Below are positions 33,056 through 46,940 of a stretch of DNA of 64,000 nucleotides, in pieces; position 1 is the stretch's first letter; every line of letters begins with the position of its first letter. The translations under genes were made by a program, and so were the position numbers. The notes beneath the pieces were generated by a model. That model did not search any database and was not told the origin of the DNA. It saw only the letters and a list, made by a program, of their open reading frames with translations. Source of the stretch: Calendula officinalis (Eukaryota > Streptophyta > Magnoliopsida > Asterales > Asteraceae). The stretch spans positions 75,647,401 to 75,711,400 of the forward strand of contig OY970829.1 in assembly GCA_963853835.1 (NCBI GenBank), written 5' to 3'.

Positions 33056-33324
33056 TACTCCCTCCGTCCCACAAAAAACTTCCCATTTGATATGGGCACA
33101 AGTTTTAAGAGGATAGTTAGTGGTGGGGTCATTGGTAATAATTTTGATTAAAATATAAGATTGATTTGGAGAGAGAAAGATGGTTAGTGGATAGTTAGTG
33201 GTGGGGTCCTTAGTAATAATAGTATTTTATTATGTGGAGCCCATCAATTAAATGAAATGGGAAGTTTTTTGTGGGACAAAAAATTAAGGTCAAATGGGAA
33301 GTTTTTTGTGGGACGGAGGGAGTA
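33056..33324. mobile_element. Stowaway MITE
   Basis: Starts CTCCCTCCGTCCCACAAAAA, ends TTTTTGTGGGACGGAGGGAG, bounded by TA. The right arm is duplicated: GGGAAGTTTTTTGTGGGAC occurs twice, 40 bp apart. It sits 180 bp upstream of the L34e-family gene. Confidence 0.9.
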
Positions 33325-34462
33325 TTATATTTCTAATCACATTTATTAAATAGGAAGTGATTTTTACATCGGTCATATTAATACATTCACCAAAACTATT
33401 ATCATATATAGTTGTAAAACTTATATTTTATAATATATAACTTAAAAGTTATAATGTAGAAATGAATATTTCTACTTATTAAATATATTGTTTTATCTAT
33501 AAATTGTACAAAATAACATGTTTGGACTTTTGACTAATTTCTAGGGTGGAGGACTCACCAACTCTAGGCACCCCCTTATATATTTATGAGTTGTGCATAA
33601 AATAATAAATATCTATTTTCATTTTGCCACATGCTAACAACATCATCAACAATAAAAAGTATTCTATCCTTTTAAATAAATAGTTAAAAATATAGATAGT
33701 CATATTACTATTACTATATATAAAAAGATTGTTTCTAAAGAAATATTCGATAAAAATATGAGTAAGAATAAATGAGTATATATAAGATGTATGTGTATGA
33801 TTATAAAAATATAAATCAAAAAAATATATGTGATTATGAATATGTTCACAAAAATGTGTGTGCTTGACATCTGTATGCTAGAATGTGGTGATCGGTAAGT
33901 ATGCAACAAAAAAAAAAAAAAATACGTGTATCAGTGTATGTATACACATGGCTTTTGTGCGAGCATCAATCAAAAGCATTAATAAAAAAAAATAGACATA
34001 ATAAGCAAACAAGCCTATACATCATTTTGCCACATGTCCTGTTAAATATTTTCAAGATATTAAGCCTCAATTAATTATGTTAATCATTTTTCTTTTCGCA
34101 ACAAAACCAGTTTCATCTGTAGAAGATTAACGAACAGTAACGGTTGATAACTTGATATTGAACAAGAGAATGATGAGAGAAAACAACTCAACGAAGATAA
34201 TCAACCAAAACAAAGTTCAAGAATCATCTATAGTTGCTATTGAAGTATATATTTTCACTATATATAAACTCTCTAAAAAACTTTAAATTAATATAGTAGG
34301 TATAATTTATTTCAATAATTACTGCAAATTCATCAAAATATATCATAACCATACGCACATTATATCTTATCATAATACAAGTAACAACCATCAATTACCA
34401 AATTACTTACATTTTACACCAATATCCACATTACTAAAACATGATACTAACTTATTAACCGT
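33325..34462. other. AT-rich spacer
   Basis: About 1.1 kb between the MITE and the SERINC gene. AT-rich with TATATG/ATAAAAAT runs and a 17-nt A run near 33907. No supported gene or recognisable element. Confidence 0.6.
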
Positions 34463-36762
34463 TTAATAAAACTCACGATCAGGAAATATAAGCGGAGCAA
34501 CAAGTGACCAAATATAGAGTCCAGCTGTCACCCACTCAGTGCAAATCCGGACCCAAACAGAGGTCCACCCGACATCAATAAGTTCCGAATTTTGTGAACT
34601 GGTCCAGCCCGATAAAAGCATTGCAGAATACATGCTTGCAAGTGCAAATATCAGATGAAAAAACGTGTACGAGTAACTAACGGGTTTTGATTCTGTTTCT
34701 TTCTTGTTCTTTCCCGATTCAAGATTTTCAGATTCTAGAAAAGGTGATGATGATCCATCGCCTGTTGTGCCAGACAAAGATAAGTATTTTTGACCCGTCA
34801 CCCGACCCGCCCGTTTTCCCATTTTCTAACCGGTTTGGTTACAATCAAAAGTTAAAAAGGTTTATTATTATTACTTATTACCTGCTCTTGGAGAAGATGG
34901 AGGAGATAAAAAAGTAGTTGAAGAGCCGGCCCGAAGAGCTGAATATAAAACTGAAAGAACAGTTGTCAGCATACCAAGAACAAGAGTACTTGTAGTAACT
35001 GCTTTTGAATGATTTAAACCGTTGCAAACATAATCTCTAGGTTCAGCAGAAAGACCCGTGTAACACACATAAGCACAGTAAACTGATATAACAGAAGCAG
35101 GTAACAAACTACCATTCACCTGTTCAAAAAAATTGAATTTTTTTAAAATGATGAATTAGAGTTTTTGTTTGAATTTAAGGGGGTGTTTGGATGCGTGTTC
35201 TACACAAAACACAAATCCAAACGCCCCGAATAATTTTCTGAAATAAAAAGAATATGCTTACTGCAGGATGCAGTGCAATAACTCCAAATGAAAGTGCAAG
35301 AATCATTGTCATAACAAGAAAGAACACATTTAGACCGCAATCATTGCCAGCTGGATTGAACCAAATAAAAAGTAGTCCTGATATTGTAAATGCAGAAATA
35401 TAGCAAGTAACTGATACTACAAGTAAAGCAACAAACCTGAAAAAATAAATTAGAAAGATATTAGAAATGAAAAAATACGAATAAAATTATATTTAAGATG
35501 ATTTAATAGGTTTTATGCTTTGGAAGACTTTCGACCCGTTTCTTTTTAGCTATTTTTAATTATATATATATTTTACATGTTTAGCCCGATAGAAATAACA
35601 GATAACTAACCATCTCTGTTCATCTTTGGCAACCCAAGCATCATTCCATGAATGTGTGGCATCCAATAATATAATCACTTGAACTAGTAAAAAGAACCCT
35701 GCTCCAAATTTTGATATAAATCCTGCATTTTTACATAGTTTTAATTTGCATCAACTAACTTCTAGTTAATAATCTCGAGTAATGATTAAAAATAAATTAG
35801 GATGTAAAACAAACCATAAACTGATGTGACTGGATTTGGAAGGAAAAACATGAGGATAATAAGCAAAGCCCATATAATAATCTTGAAAATCCATCCACCA
35901 TGGTGCCAAGCATCACGTCTGTCATTTTGATCCTTTATACCAATCATCATTAAAGCAAGTATTGTAAAAAACAAGCAATTTCCAAGACTAACACGAAGAA
36001 CAGCTTCTGATTGGAACCATTCATCAGAAAGAGTATCAGAAGTGTTGATCCCTATATATCCCAAAACACAAAAGTGTAATTGTTGGTTAAGATTTAACTT
36101 AAAATTCAGAAAATGAAGTGATGAAAACACTTTATCAGATACAGTAAGTAGGTAATGCAAATAGATAAATCTTACAGATCAAAATTAATGTCATTATCGC
36201 TTATATTTTGTAATGAACATTATTGTGTACAATTGTAATATTCATAAAAATGATATAAATTCACCTAATTTCGACATTCATTAGTATCTTCCTCAAGGTT
36301 TTTGGAGTGATTCTAAATGCAACAAAAATAATAAAATAAATAGTATGCCTTACGTCATATAGATATCCAATTCACAGTAACTAATCATGACATGAGCATC
36401 ACAGCTTATTTTCAGCTAAACTCCAAAACTGAAGTACTATGAAAACATCATCTAAACGAATTGAAAACATGAAATTCAAAGGGGGAAATTACTAATACAC
36501 AATTCAATTGTTCAAAAAACCATATAACCAAGGAAAAAGACAAATAATTGTTCGAATTGTGTGACGAGGTAAAATCGAACAGCTTACATGAAAATTTCTT
36601 CAACAGAGGAGTTCCGATTTCACGGAGAATCCAAGAGACGATCAAAGAGAGACCAAAAAGACCACAATAACCGAGCCTAGCTGATTTCTTCGTGATTGTT
36701 GATGCGGCCGATGTGCATAAACCGCAGGTCAAAGACGCACAGCATCCAACACAACACGACAT
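34463..36762 (-). CDS. Serine incorporator (SERINC/TMS1) family protein
   Basis: Six exons join in frame into 411 codons: 36762-36588, 36051-35815, 35722-35611, 35436-35262, 35119-34882 and 34761-34463, all with GT-AG introns. The start is MSCCVGCCASLTCGLC, the Cys-rich N-terminus typical of the family. SARLGYCGLFGLSLIVSWIL, RVSLGNCLFF, DAWHHGGWIFK, NPAGNDCGLN and FHLIFALASMYSAMLLSGWT are all family hallmarks. SERINCs are multi-pass membrane proteins (9-11 segments), linked to lipid scrambling or serine-derived lipid supply; the plant role is poorly defined. Length matches plant homologues (about 410-420). The last intron has two candidate acceptors; only the one at 34762 (ACAACAG) keeps the frame. 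The gene is divergent to the DUF21 gene 2.7 kb away. Confidence 0.93.
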
Positions 36763-36769
36763 CTTCAAA

Positions 36770-37845
36770 TTGAATTATGTTTCTCGCGAATAGAAAGAAG
36801 AAAACAAGCTTCTTGCTCGCTAACTCGTTCACGCAACCGTTGTTCCGATGAGATGGATCTGCGAGAAGTTTCACGTTTTATCCGGTGAATTTGATTTGAT
36901 TGTTGCAGACTGAACTCCACCTCCCAAATTCGCTTAATTTTTGACAATTTTTGTAACGACTCCGGTAAATTAACAGTTTCGTCCCTAGAATAATTCTTGA
37001 TTGCAAATCTAACCCATCAACTTCTTTTAACGAAAATATAAAATTATAAACTAGTACATCAACCATAAAATAACTAACCCTCTTAAAAATCACTAACTAC
37101 CTATAGTAGTTATGCTTCAACATTTAGTTAATAATTAATCTTAACCATAGTTTAAAGTAATGGTTAGCAATCCAATCATCCTTATTATAATACTAATGAG
37201 AGTTTTTAAAAAAAATATTTATATTATAATGAGCTCTCTAAGTAGTCGAATTTTGCTCTTATGATATACAATTTGTCCATTTTAAAACATTTTTATGAAC
37301 GTAAATGTTTACTCGAAATAAAAATAAGTAACCTTGGCCACCAATTAATTTACTTTTTCTTTTAACATATTTTATTTCTAAAATTAAAATTACATGACTC
37401 GAAATACAAGCTCATTCATCTCAACATGGAAGCACAAATACATCATTCTTCTCAGAGGATTTAGAAAACACGTACTTCTTCTGTATCATAATAAAGGGCA
37501 CATTGTTGATTTTTTAGTTTTACCTAAGATTTCATGTATGATGTTTTAGTTAAAAAAAACATTGAGTTGTCAATTAGAAACTTTATGCACCTAAATACAT
37601 TTAGCCTAGTATCGGCTAAATATCTTAACAAGACTTGCGTTTATAACTTTAAAGGATTACTGATGTTATTTTGTGAACGTTTACCTAAAAAAACTATAGA
37701 TATAAAAAATTCTAAAGAAATAACCACTAATATAATTCTTTTAAATAAGTACCACATAAAAATGTTGATGTAGACCTCAAGAACCGATCTATTAATTTAT
37801 TCTTCAAACAAGGATAACAATAACAAAATATGATAATGATATAAA

Positions 37846-37848
<3 letters not shown>
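36770..37848. other. Upstream region of the SERINC gene and AT-rich spacer
   Basis: Includes the SERINC 5' untranslated region and presumed promoter (to about 36960), then AT-rich sequence with no supported gene. An open frame at 37534-37773 has no recognisable features. Confidence 0.5.
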
Positions 37849-38331
<483 letters not shown>

Positions 38332-38761
38332 CAAAAAGTTACAATCAAACATTAAAAAGTTGTGATCATTATCCCTAATCTGGTGTAAAATATCCAGATA
38401 AATGCTATTGTACAAAAATTTACAAAAAAATTAATTATTTAATATATGTCGGTGAGCATAGGGCGATATGAGATAGTTTTTAACTAAAATCAAATCTCGA
38501 ACTAAAATTTCGAGTTTAAAAATTACATCGGTTCGATTTTTGGTTTTTATGATCACCTGTTTATTTGTCTACCTACTTGATCAAAATATATATCAAAATT
38601 AAATGATATTGTTAAGAAAAATAATTAATAGATTACACATATCATTCTTAAGTGAATAGCAACATATATAAATAAAAAGTAAATATCAATATCATTTCTC
38701 TTTTAATACCTTAATTTATCTTGAATAGCCTACACTTTTCTAAATTTTCAGAATTAATTAA

Positions 38762-39030
38762 TACTCCCTCCGTCCCACAAAAAACTTTCAATTTCATCCT
38801 AAATTTTTGTCCCACAAAAAATTTCTCATTTCATATATTTGATAGGCTCCACATAATAAAATAATATTATTACTAAGGACTCCACCACTAACTATCCACT
38901 AACTATCTTTCTCTCTTCAAACTAATTTTATATATTTTAATTAAAATTATTATTAATGACCCCATTACTAATTATTATCTTAAAATTTATGCACAAGTGA
39001 AATGAGAAATTTTTTGTAGAATGAATATAA
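38762..39030. mobile_element. Stowaway MITE with degraded right end
   Basis: Starts CTCCCTCCGTCCCACAAAAA. The interior carries CACTAACTATCCACTAACTA and GACCCC; the right end has decayed to AAATTTTTTGTAGAATGAAT. It lies about 420 bp upstream of the DUF21 gene start. Confidence 0.75.
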
Positions 39031-39452
39031 TTTATTATAATTTGTTGTTTACAATGACAGGTGCTGCACCTACCATCTCCCGAAAAAAAGACTAGATCGG
39101 ATGAAGTGAGACACAAAAGCTAATGATCAATCGGTAATCCTCAACCGAGAAATTATCACGATCCAAACCTTATTTTCTTACCGAATCAAACTCCACAGTT
39201 TGATCAATCAGCATCCGATCAGATTCCTGAATAATATCACTCCACTGACGTTGAATTCTCACAAAAAAGGATCGAATTTCAACGGCGATAGAAACCTCAA
39301 GCTCGCCATTGTTTCGTGCACCTTGGTTCCAAATTCGATCAGTAAAGCACACCAATTCATCGAGTTCAAAATTGATAAGGAAATCAGACTTCAGAGAGAG
39401 TGAACGACGAGCTGTGGTTGTTAATTGTTGATTCAATTTCAATCCGTACAGG

Positions 39453-42400
39453 ATGCATGCGATCAACGTAGTACAGGCTATACGAATGATGACGAGTAGT
39501 AGTACTAGCAATTCGATGCTAGGAGCTGAGATTGAATTTGGATCGGCGATGTTCTACGTTTACGTCGGAATCTCATGTTTTCTGGTAATTTTTGCCGGAA
39601 TTATGTCCGGCCTTACTCTCGGATTGATGTCTCTTGGTCTCGTTGAGCTCGAAATCCTTCAGCGTAGCGGTACACCGACTGAGAAAAAACAAGCAGGTTT
39701 TCGATTTGATAATTCGAACTTTTTAATTAATAATATCCGCAATTGATTGGTTCCTATTATGTATCTAAATTTATTGTGCCTTTTTCCAGTTTTGTGATAC
39801 TTGCTTGAATTTATATAACTCAATTCCGGACCCAAATCTGTGTACGGACTCGTTTACCTTTTGAAATAATTTTTTGGTTAGGAATAGGATTGATATCTAG
39901 ATGACTTTATTAGGTATGATTCTTTGGAAAAAGATTGTTAAATTGTATTTGGTTAACTTTTAGGATTGAGGAATATGCCTAGTAGATGCCTGTATATTTT
40001 TGGGCTGAGCCTTTAATTCTGTACCTAAAAGTTCATCATGTTCTTAAAGATTATTATTCTGCTGGGCTACTTATGGTAAATGGAAATATAACATTTATAA
40101 ATTATTGTTAATTATAATGGTGAAGATACCTTTTGTTTTCAATGGATGTTCTAACTTCTAAGCATATTCTGATCAAAGTAATTAGTGTTAAACAACATTG
40201 TAAATTAATATGCTAAATTCATGATGAAGTTTGATATGAGCTTAATCAGATTGTACTGCATTATTTTCAGTTATGTTGGATTAACTAATTACTAAACAAC
40301 ATTCTAATCTTTGTTTTTATGCACTATTATTATTATATTCAGCTGTCATATTTCCAGTGGTTCAGAAACAGCACCAACTTCTTGTAACATTGCTTTTATG
40401 CAATGCAGCTGCAATGGAGGTAAATATTTTTTTTTTACTAATTACTATTATTCTTTTATTATTTAATTTTTTGATAATTATTCCTAATATACACGGTTGA
40501 TTTATGCTATTACAATCTGCAGGCCCTGCCAATTTACTTGGATAAAATTTTCAATCAAGTTGTTGCTATTGTGCTTTCTGTAACTTTTGTTCTGTTTTTC
40601 GGAGAGGTAGTTCAAAAAAAACAGAAGAGTTTCTTTTTCTTTTTTAATTTTAAAATTATATTTTAATATTATTTTTAATTGCATTTTTTTTTGCTTAACA
40701 GGTGATTCCGCAAGCAGTATGTACCAGATATGGACTTGCTATTGGTTCTAGTTTTATTTGGATGGTTAAGTTTCTGATGATAGTTTGCTATCCAATTGCT
40801 TATCCTATAGGCAAGGTAATATATTTTTGTAATTTGAATCATTAACTCCATAATTTATAATCATATTTAATTTAATCATATTGGTAAAAATGTATTTTTG
40901 TGATTTACAGATGCTTGATTTGGTATTAGGACATAATGATGCTTTATTTAGACGAGCTCAGTTGAAAGCCCTTGTTTCTATCCATGGCCAAGAGGTTAAT
41001 TCATTAATTTATTTATTTATTTATATTTTTGTTATTTGAACATATAACATTATATTCTCCTACAAAAAGTAGTTATGAAATTCTGTTTTTTTTGTTGTAA
41101 TTAATGACATTTTTAGTCTATTCCAGGCTGGTAAAGGTGGTGAACTCACACATGACGAGACTACAATTATCAGTGGAGCATTAGATTTAACTGAAAAGGT
41201 ATTATACGGGTATAAATTTTCAATTTATACGAATATTTTTCATTTTTACTTGCATTTATTATGCTATTAATTTCTTAAAGTTCAATTTTTATGGTTAATT
41301 TCGTAAAAAAATTTCTCTGATCAGACTGCAGAGGAAGCTATGACACCAATTGAGTCAACTTTTTCTTTGGATGTTAATTCAAAGTTAGATTGGTGAGTTT
41401 TGTATCTCTTCATTTTTCCCTTACCATTAATAAGCTTACCATTAAAAAGTCATATTTTGATGTAAAGTTGCACATTTTGACATGTTTTATTGATTTTCTT
41501 TTCACGTTTTGATATTGTCAGGGAAGCAATGGGAAAGATTCTTGCAAGAGGTCATAGTAGAGTCCCTGTCTATTCTGGAAACCCTAGAAATATTATCGGG
41601 CTTCTATTGGTAAGTTTTAATAGATGTAGCAATTTCAACTCATTTATGGCTAGATAGGTCAATTTTTTTTTCCTTTCCAAACGAGTCATCTGTTTCAGTT
41701 CAAATTATAGCTAAAATGGAAACAGGTCAAACGGATCGAGATTTGTCCAAAGCATATACTACATGCATACAAACACCACAACGTCCCAATTTTTTTTTAA
41801 AAAAATGGTCAATATTTTAATATTATTATTTGTAATGATATTTAAAAATGTTAAATATTTACAAAAACATAAAAAGAGAAAACATAAAAGTGATTGCAGA
41901 CCGGTCCAACCCAACCCGACCTGTTTTGAACTGTACTAAAAACTTACCATGTGACCCGTTAGCCGGCCCGTTCTAAATCTTTCCCTTCTGAGGTGTAGGT
42001 GAAAAGTCTTCTTACTGTACGAGCAGAAACAGAGACTCCAGTAAGTGCAGTCTCCATTAGAAGAATTCCAAGGTAACTATATATAATTTTCTTCTATTTT
42101 TCTTGTAATAATTTATGTTAAATATATTTTTTTTAATCTTGTAGGGTTCCAGCTGACATGCCATTATATGACATACTAAACGAGTTCCAAAAAGGAAGCA
42201 GTCACATGGCAGCTGTAGTAAAAGTAAAAACAAAAGGCAAAAACAGAAAACCGTTTACACTTGAAGAAGAACCAAACCGAGAAACAATCAGCATCCAATA
42301 TTCTCAATCTGCAACACCTATCAGATCAAAACAGTCAGATAATGTTACAATTGATGTTGAAACTGCTGCAAGAATCACAACACAATCTAATGGAATTCCT

Positions 42401-43356
42401 TATCCTAGTGAAGAAGATATTGAAGAAGGTGAAGTTATTGGTATTATTACATTGGAAGATGTCTTTGAAGAACTTCTTCAGGTTCTTTTCTGCCTCTTAT
42501 TGTCTCCAGTCTCCACAGGTCGGGTCATTTTTTTAATACGGGTCGAAATAGGCCCATTAGACCGATTTATAAGCAACCGGGTTGAAATTGCCACCTCTAA
42601 TCTATAAGACGCTAATTCTATTTCAGTTTAAGTTGAAACGGGTAATTTCTTTAATATGGGTCAAATTGGGCAGGGTCGGGTTCACCTTTTTGCCCATTTT
42701 TATATATATTAGAAAATACTTGATGGATTATAATTAAAAAGATAGGATGTATACGATAAAAATCTAATCTTTTAACCCGTTGACCGATTTCTCTTTTTGA
42801 TAAACCTTTTGATTTGACCAGTTCCTTTTTTAGCTAAACTTTTTGAGTTGACCCATTTGACATAAAACAGAACCCATATCGACCCAAGAAATTATTTCTA
42901 TTTCTGTATTTTTTTTATTTCTTTAAATTAATGAGAATTTTGTTGATTAATGTAGGAGGAGATTGTAGATGAAACTGATGAATTTGTTGATGTGCACAAA
43001 AGGTACTTAATTTTATTTTAAATAATCTTCTGTGTATTCTTTTAAAAAATAATAATAACAAAAAAAACATTTGTTTTTTACAGAATACGTGTGGCAGCAG
43101 CTGCAGCTGCTTCATCTGTAGCCCGTGCTCCCTCTGTTCGAAGATTAACTGCTATGGCTGTAAGGATTTATCTTTTATAAATAATTAATCTGTTAATTAT
43201 AATTACAAAAATATATACTTACATTTGTTTTTTATTTAAATACAGCAGGGAGTCCAAAATAAGCAAGCACAAACTCCAAAGAAACCTTATGATGATGATT
43301 CGACCTCAAAGTTGCAACGGGCTCTCAATGAGCCTTTGCTTCAAAAGGAAAAATAA
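39453..43356 (+). CDS. DUF21/CBS-domain (CNNM-like) membrane protein
   Basis: Thirteen exons join in frame to 491 codons: 39453-39696, 40343-40419, 40523-40606, 40702-40815, 40911-40994, 41127-41198, 41325-41392, 41522-41609, 41999-42072, 42145-42481, 42956-43002, 43084-43159, 43246-43356. The N-terminus (MHAINVVQAIRMM) and GIMSGLTLGLMSLGLVELEILQRSGT open the DUF21 (CNNM transmembrane) domain, residues about 30-200. A CBS pair follows (ISGALDLTEKTAEEAMTPI..., SRVPVYSGNPRNIIGLLLVK, GEVIGIITLEDVFEELLQEEI). The architecture matches Arabidopsis At4g14240-type proteins of about 420-530 residues; animal and bacterial relatives (CNNM/CorC) export Mg2+. Transport by this one is inference. Intron 10 carries a hAT-type fragment. 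The last exon has a CAGCAG double acceptor. Confidence 0.93.
42515..42600. mobile_element. hAT-type fragment in intron 10 of the DUF21 gene
   Basis: ACGGGTCGAAATAGG... ends AAATTGCCACCTCTA, one base off the terminal AAATTGCCACCCCTA of the complete element at 55136-56210. More GGGTC-type sequence follows to about 42690. Likely a decayed end of the same family. Confidence 0.45.
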
Positions 43357-43399
43357 AAAAGATTATATTATTATAGAAGCAGGTATTTATTATTATTGT

Positions 43400-44013
43400 T
43401 ATTACTATTAATACTATATTGTAGTATTTTTGTATGAAGTTGAGTGACGTATTGTAAAGGTAATAATACCTGGAAATAGCAATGGGGGGAATTGTAAGAC
43501 CTTGTATTTACTTTATGTTTGATGTTTTGTTTGGTTTATTTTTCTGTTTTTCATTTTTGGGAACCTTGGTTGACTTTGTTTATGTAAATACTCTTGGTCC
43601 TGTCTTTTATGTACATGGACATTTTGAAATAACCCGTAAAAATGAGAATATTTTTTTTATAAATAAATTGGAACAATTAAATATCGGGGACTTTTTTCAC
43701 AAACTAATTAAGAGAAACGTTATTAATTTTTTATACGCCTACTAATTTAATTATGATAAGTGTTAAAATCAAGAAATAATATGAAGAAAGAGAATTACTA
43801 GATCGGAAGAAAAAAGATATTAAGAAATACATTTCTAACTAATTAAATACGTACGAATATATATTATTGAAAAAATAAAGTCATATGTTCGTTGAGAATT
43901 TTGTCTAATTGTCAAAAGTCAAAACAACAAAATCAAACTCATTCTTCTCAAACCCAAAACGAGATCTATTTCTTCTCAAATACAAATCTTCCCCAAATTT
44001 GGCAGCAGATTCA
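43400..44013. other. Spacer between DUF21 and LUL genes
   Basis: Tail-to-head spacer of 650 bp holding the DUF21 3' untranslated region and the LUL promoter and 5' untranslated region. A forward open frame at 43482-43745 falls in the 3' untranslated region and has no conserved features. Confidence 0.5.
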
Positions 44014-46940
44014 ATGGGCATATCATCAAGCAGCAACAGAAGAAGAAACAACAACAATAACAATTATTACCATCAAAACCCTCCTTCTGTTGATCCTTCA
44101 TACTCTTCACCGCCATACCTATACTCTGCACCGCCACCACCGCCTGCGGCGCCACTTCCTTTGCCGGGGCACCACCCTTACGATGGCAGTCATTACTCCA
44201 ATAACGCGATGATAGTTAGACCTAATTTGGGGGCTTATAATCATCCTCCACAAGCTAATTACAATTACGGGTGGATGCGGCCGCCTCTTCAAATGGTGCC
44301 GGCGCCACCACCTATGCCGCCGCCGGCGTATGTTGAGCATCAACAAGCTAAGAAAGTTAAGAATCATGTTAATTTACATAAAGATACTTTGAAAGTCGAA
44401 ATTGATGAAAGGAATCCTGATTGTCATTTGGTTTCTTTTGTTTTTGATGCATTGTTTGATGGCAGGTTAGTATTTTTACTACTTTTTATGTTCATTTTTT
44501 TTTACTTTGTGTTTTTAATGTATTTGATTAAGGGGGTGATTGGATATGCTTTTAGTTTAATTTACAAAATAATAGAAGTTAATTAATGATCCCCTAGTTA
44601 GTATTAACAAGATTGCTTGTGCAATGGTATGTCGTTTTAGGGAGATTATTCTTGATACATTATAGAGCTACAACTATACATTAAGAATATTAGGAAGATT
44701 ATTCTTGATACATTATATGAATATTAGGAAGATTATTACTAGTTCTTTGAAAGTTAGGATTTTTAGCTATATGCGAGTTATAAATTTAAGTCTCGTTTGA
44801 GTATTTGGATCACCAGACCTAATGGTCTGATTTAGTATTTGACAAAACTAAATGGATTGTGATCTGACCTTGTAATTAATGGATAATGATCTAACAAATG
44901 ACCAAACCCAACTAAACCACATTGATGATCATGACCCGGGTCGACCCATTTATTTTGATTTCAAAAACTTTACAACTCCTCGCCCGTAGTCGCTTCTTTA
45001 TAAAATCTATTTTATTTTTGTTTATTTGGTCTAAGTTTGTTATCATTCCTGTAATTAAAACTTTATGTATATAATGATGTACTTTGAAAGAGAACGTGTC
45101 ACGACACAATTCATATTTTAAAAATAAAAATTCATCGCTTAAAATCATAAAATCAATTGAACTAAATTGTTGATTCCATTTCAAACTTGCCACATCAGCA
45201 CCACGTTGACAATTAATGTACATTTAGGCTTTAAAGAAAGTCTTAGGGGCTGTTTGGTAAGCCCTCTTAATGATTCGATTAAGAGGAAGCCTCTTAATCG
45301 GGCATATCCAGAGTGTTTTTTATAGGCCCTCTTTTTCACACGTGAATAAATAATTAAGCATCTTTTTCCTCTTAATCAACCACCAGATCATTCATACATC
45401 TGCATAATTCAGATACTAATCATCCAAATGCTACTAAACAACACCTTACCGAGTGTGGACCTAAAATGTTAATTTTAAAAAGTACGAATCATACACTAGA
45501 AATTGTCTGAAAACCCAATTAGATGTATCATCAAGAGTAGATTGTTTAGGGAATAAAACGTCTTTTTAGTATAATTTATCACAATTAAAACATGCAAACT
45601 ACTAATTATTTTCCCCTAATTAAATTTCCTATTTTACAGGATAACAATCTATTACTTTGCAAAAGAAGAACCCGATTGTAAATTCGTACCCGTATACCCC
45701 GAATCATTCATACCGGTCAAAATCCCTTTCCAAAAAGGAATCGGTCAACGCTTCCAACAACCATCAGGAACCGGCATTGACTTAGGGTTCTTCGAGTTTG
45801 ACTCTCTTTCAAAGCCATCATCTGGGGAAGACATTTACCCACTTGTAATTTGTGCAGAAACAACAGTACCTTTGTTCTCAACCGACGAACATGCTTACAA
45901 TCCGGTACCAAATACCATTACTACCCCTCACATGCAGATTACACAAGCTGTTTTGGAGAAAAATAATGGGAACCCTTTTAAAGTTAGGGTTATGAGACAG
46001 ATATTGTGGATTGATGGTGTTCGGTATGAGTTAAGGGAAATATATGGAATCGGGCAATCTGAGGAAAGTAATTTTGATGATTCGGGTTCGGGTAAAGAAT
46101 GTGTTATTTGTATGACTGAACCTAAAGATACAGCTGTACTCCCGTGTAGACATATGGTAAGTTCTTGTTTCATTACGGGTCGGGTTGGCGGGTCTGTATC
46201 ATTTAGCCCGTGAAAACGACCCGTGTAACTCATTTAATTGAATGGTTCAGCGGGTTGAATGGTTTGTAAACAGGTAGGCGGGTCGATCTGTTTACGACCC
46301 GAACCTATTTAGATCCAACCCTAACCTGTTAAACATTAGGTCAAGTGGGCGGGTCGAAACATGTATATTTTCAGAAAGATGTGCGGGTTGGGTAACGGGT
46401 CAAATGGGTTCGGGTCGAAACATGTGCTTTTCTAGTATGGGTTGGGTTGGGCCTACCTACAAATACTTTTATAATAATCTTTATATAAAAATTTAGTTTG
46501 TTGCTTTTGGTTACAAAAATAATTAATCATCTATTTTATCATATATGGTTTGATTAATAACTAGAACACATGGATCATGCATGACTTTTAATAGCTAATA
46601 AATAATATGACATGTGAGGCACAATGCATATAAATTATGCTTAATTGTCACCAATAATTATTATATTATGTATAATCAACCTCATCTCCTAATCATGTTA
46701 TTGTATTGGAAAAATGTGTATATATTAAATAGTCTCAACTCGTAGCACATTCTTTTGTAGAATAGGTTTTGTTATATACCAATAGCTTTTGTTGAATTTT
46801 TCTAATTTTGACTTTTTTGCATGATTCAGTGTCTATGCAGTGAGTGTGCAAAAGCATTGAGGCTTCAATCAAACAAATGCCCAATTTGTCGCCAAAATAT
46901 CGAAGAGCTAATGGAGATAAAAATCAATTCAAATAAATAA
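44014..46940 (+). CDS. LOG2/LUL-type RING E3 ubiquitin ligase
   Basis: Three exons join in frame to 359 codons: 44014-44465, 45640-46156 and 46830-46940. The start MGISSSSNRRR has Gly2 and Ser in an N-myristoylation context, as in Arabidopsis LOG2 and its LUL paralogues. Residues about 15-110 are Asn/Pro/Tyr-rich and probably disordered. The DAR2-like domain (about 120-260) begins VNLHKDTLKVEIDERNPDCH and continues with VSFVFDALFDGRITIYYF and PFQKGIGQRFQQP. The C-terminal RING (about 305-345) reads CVICMTEPKDTAVLPCRHM, then CLCSECAKALRLQSNKCPIC; intron 2 splits it right after the HM. The family acts at membranes with an E2 to ubiquitinate substrates; LOG2 partners GDU1 in amino-acid export and ABA responses. 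Which paralogue this is cannot be told by eye. Confidence 0.93.
45246..45445. mobile_element. Tourist-like (PIF/Harbinger) MITE in LUL intron 1
   Basis: 200 bp with ends GGGGCTGTTTGGTAAG and the complement of GGTGTTGTTTAGTAG. It is flanked by TTA on both sides (45243-45245, 45446-45448), the diagnostic three-base duplication. No coding. Confidence 0.8.
46177..46450. mobile_element. GGGTCGGGT-rich hAT-type relic in LUL intron 2
   Basis: Repeated ACGGGTCGGGTTGGCGGGTC, GACCCGAACCTATTTA and GGGTCGAAACATG motifs match the ends of the complete element at 55136-56210. No intact termini. Confidence 0.45.

Noticed and set aside
34463..34822. SERINC last exon starting at an internal Met (34822)
   Set aside because: The upstream acceptor TTAG at about 34825 gives the wrong phase; the acceptor at 34762 joins in frame and yields the normal family length.
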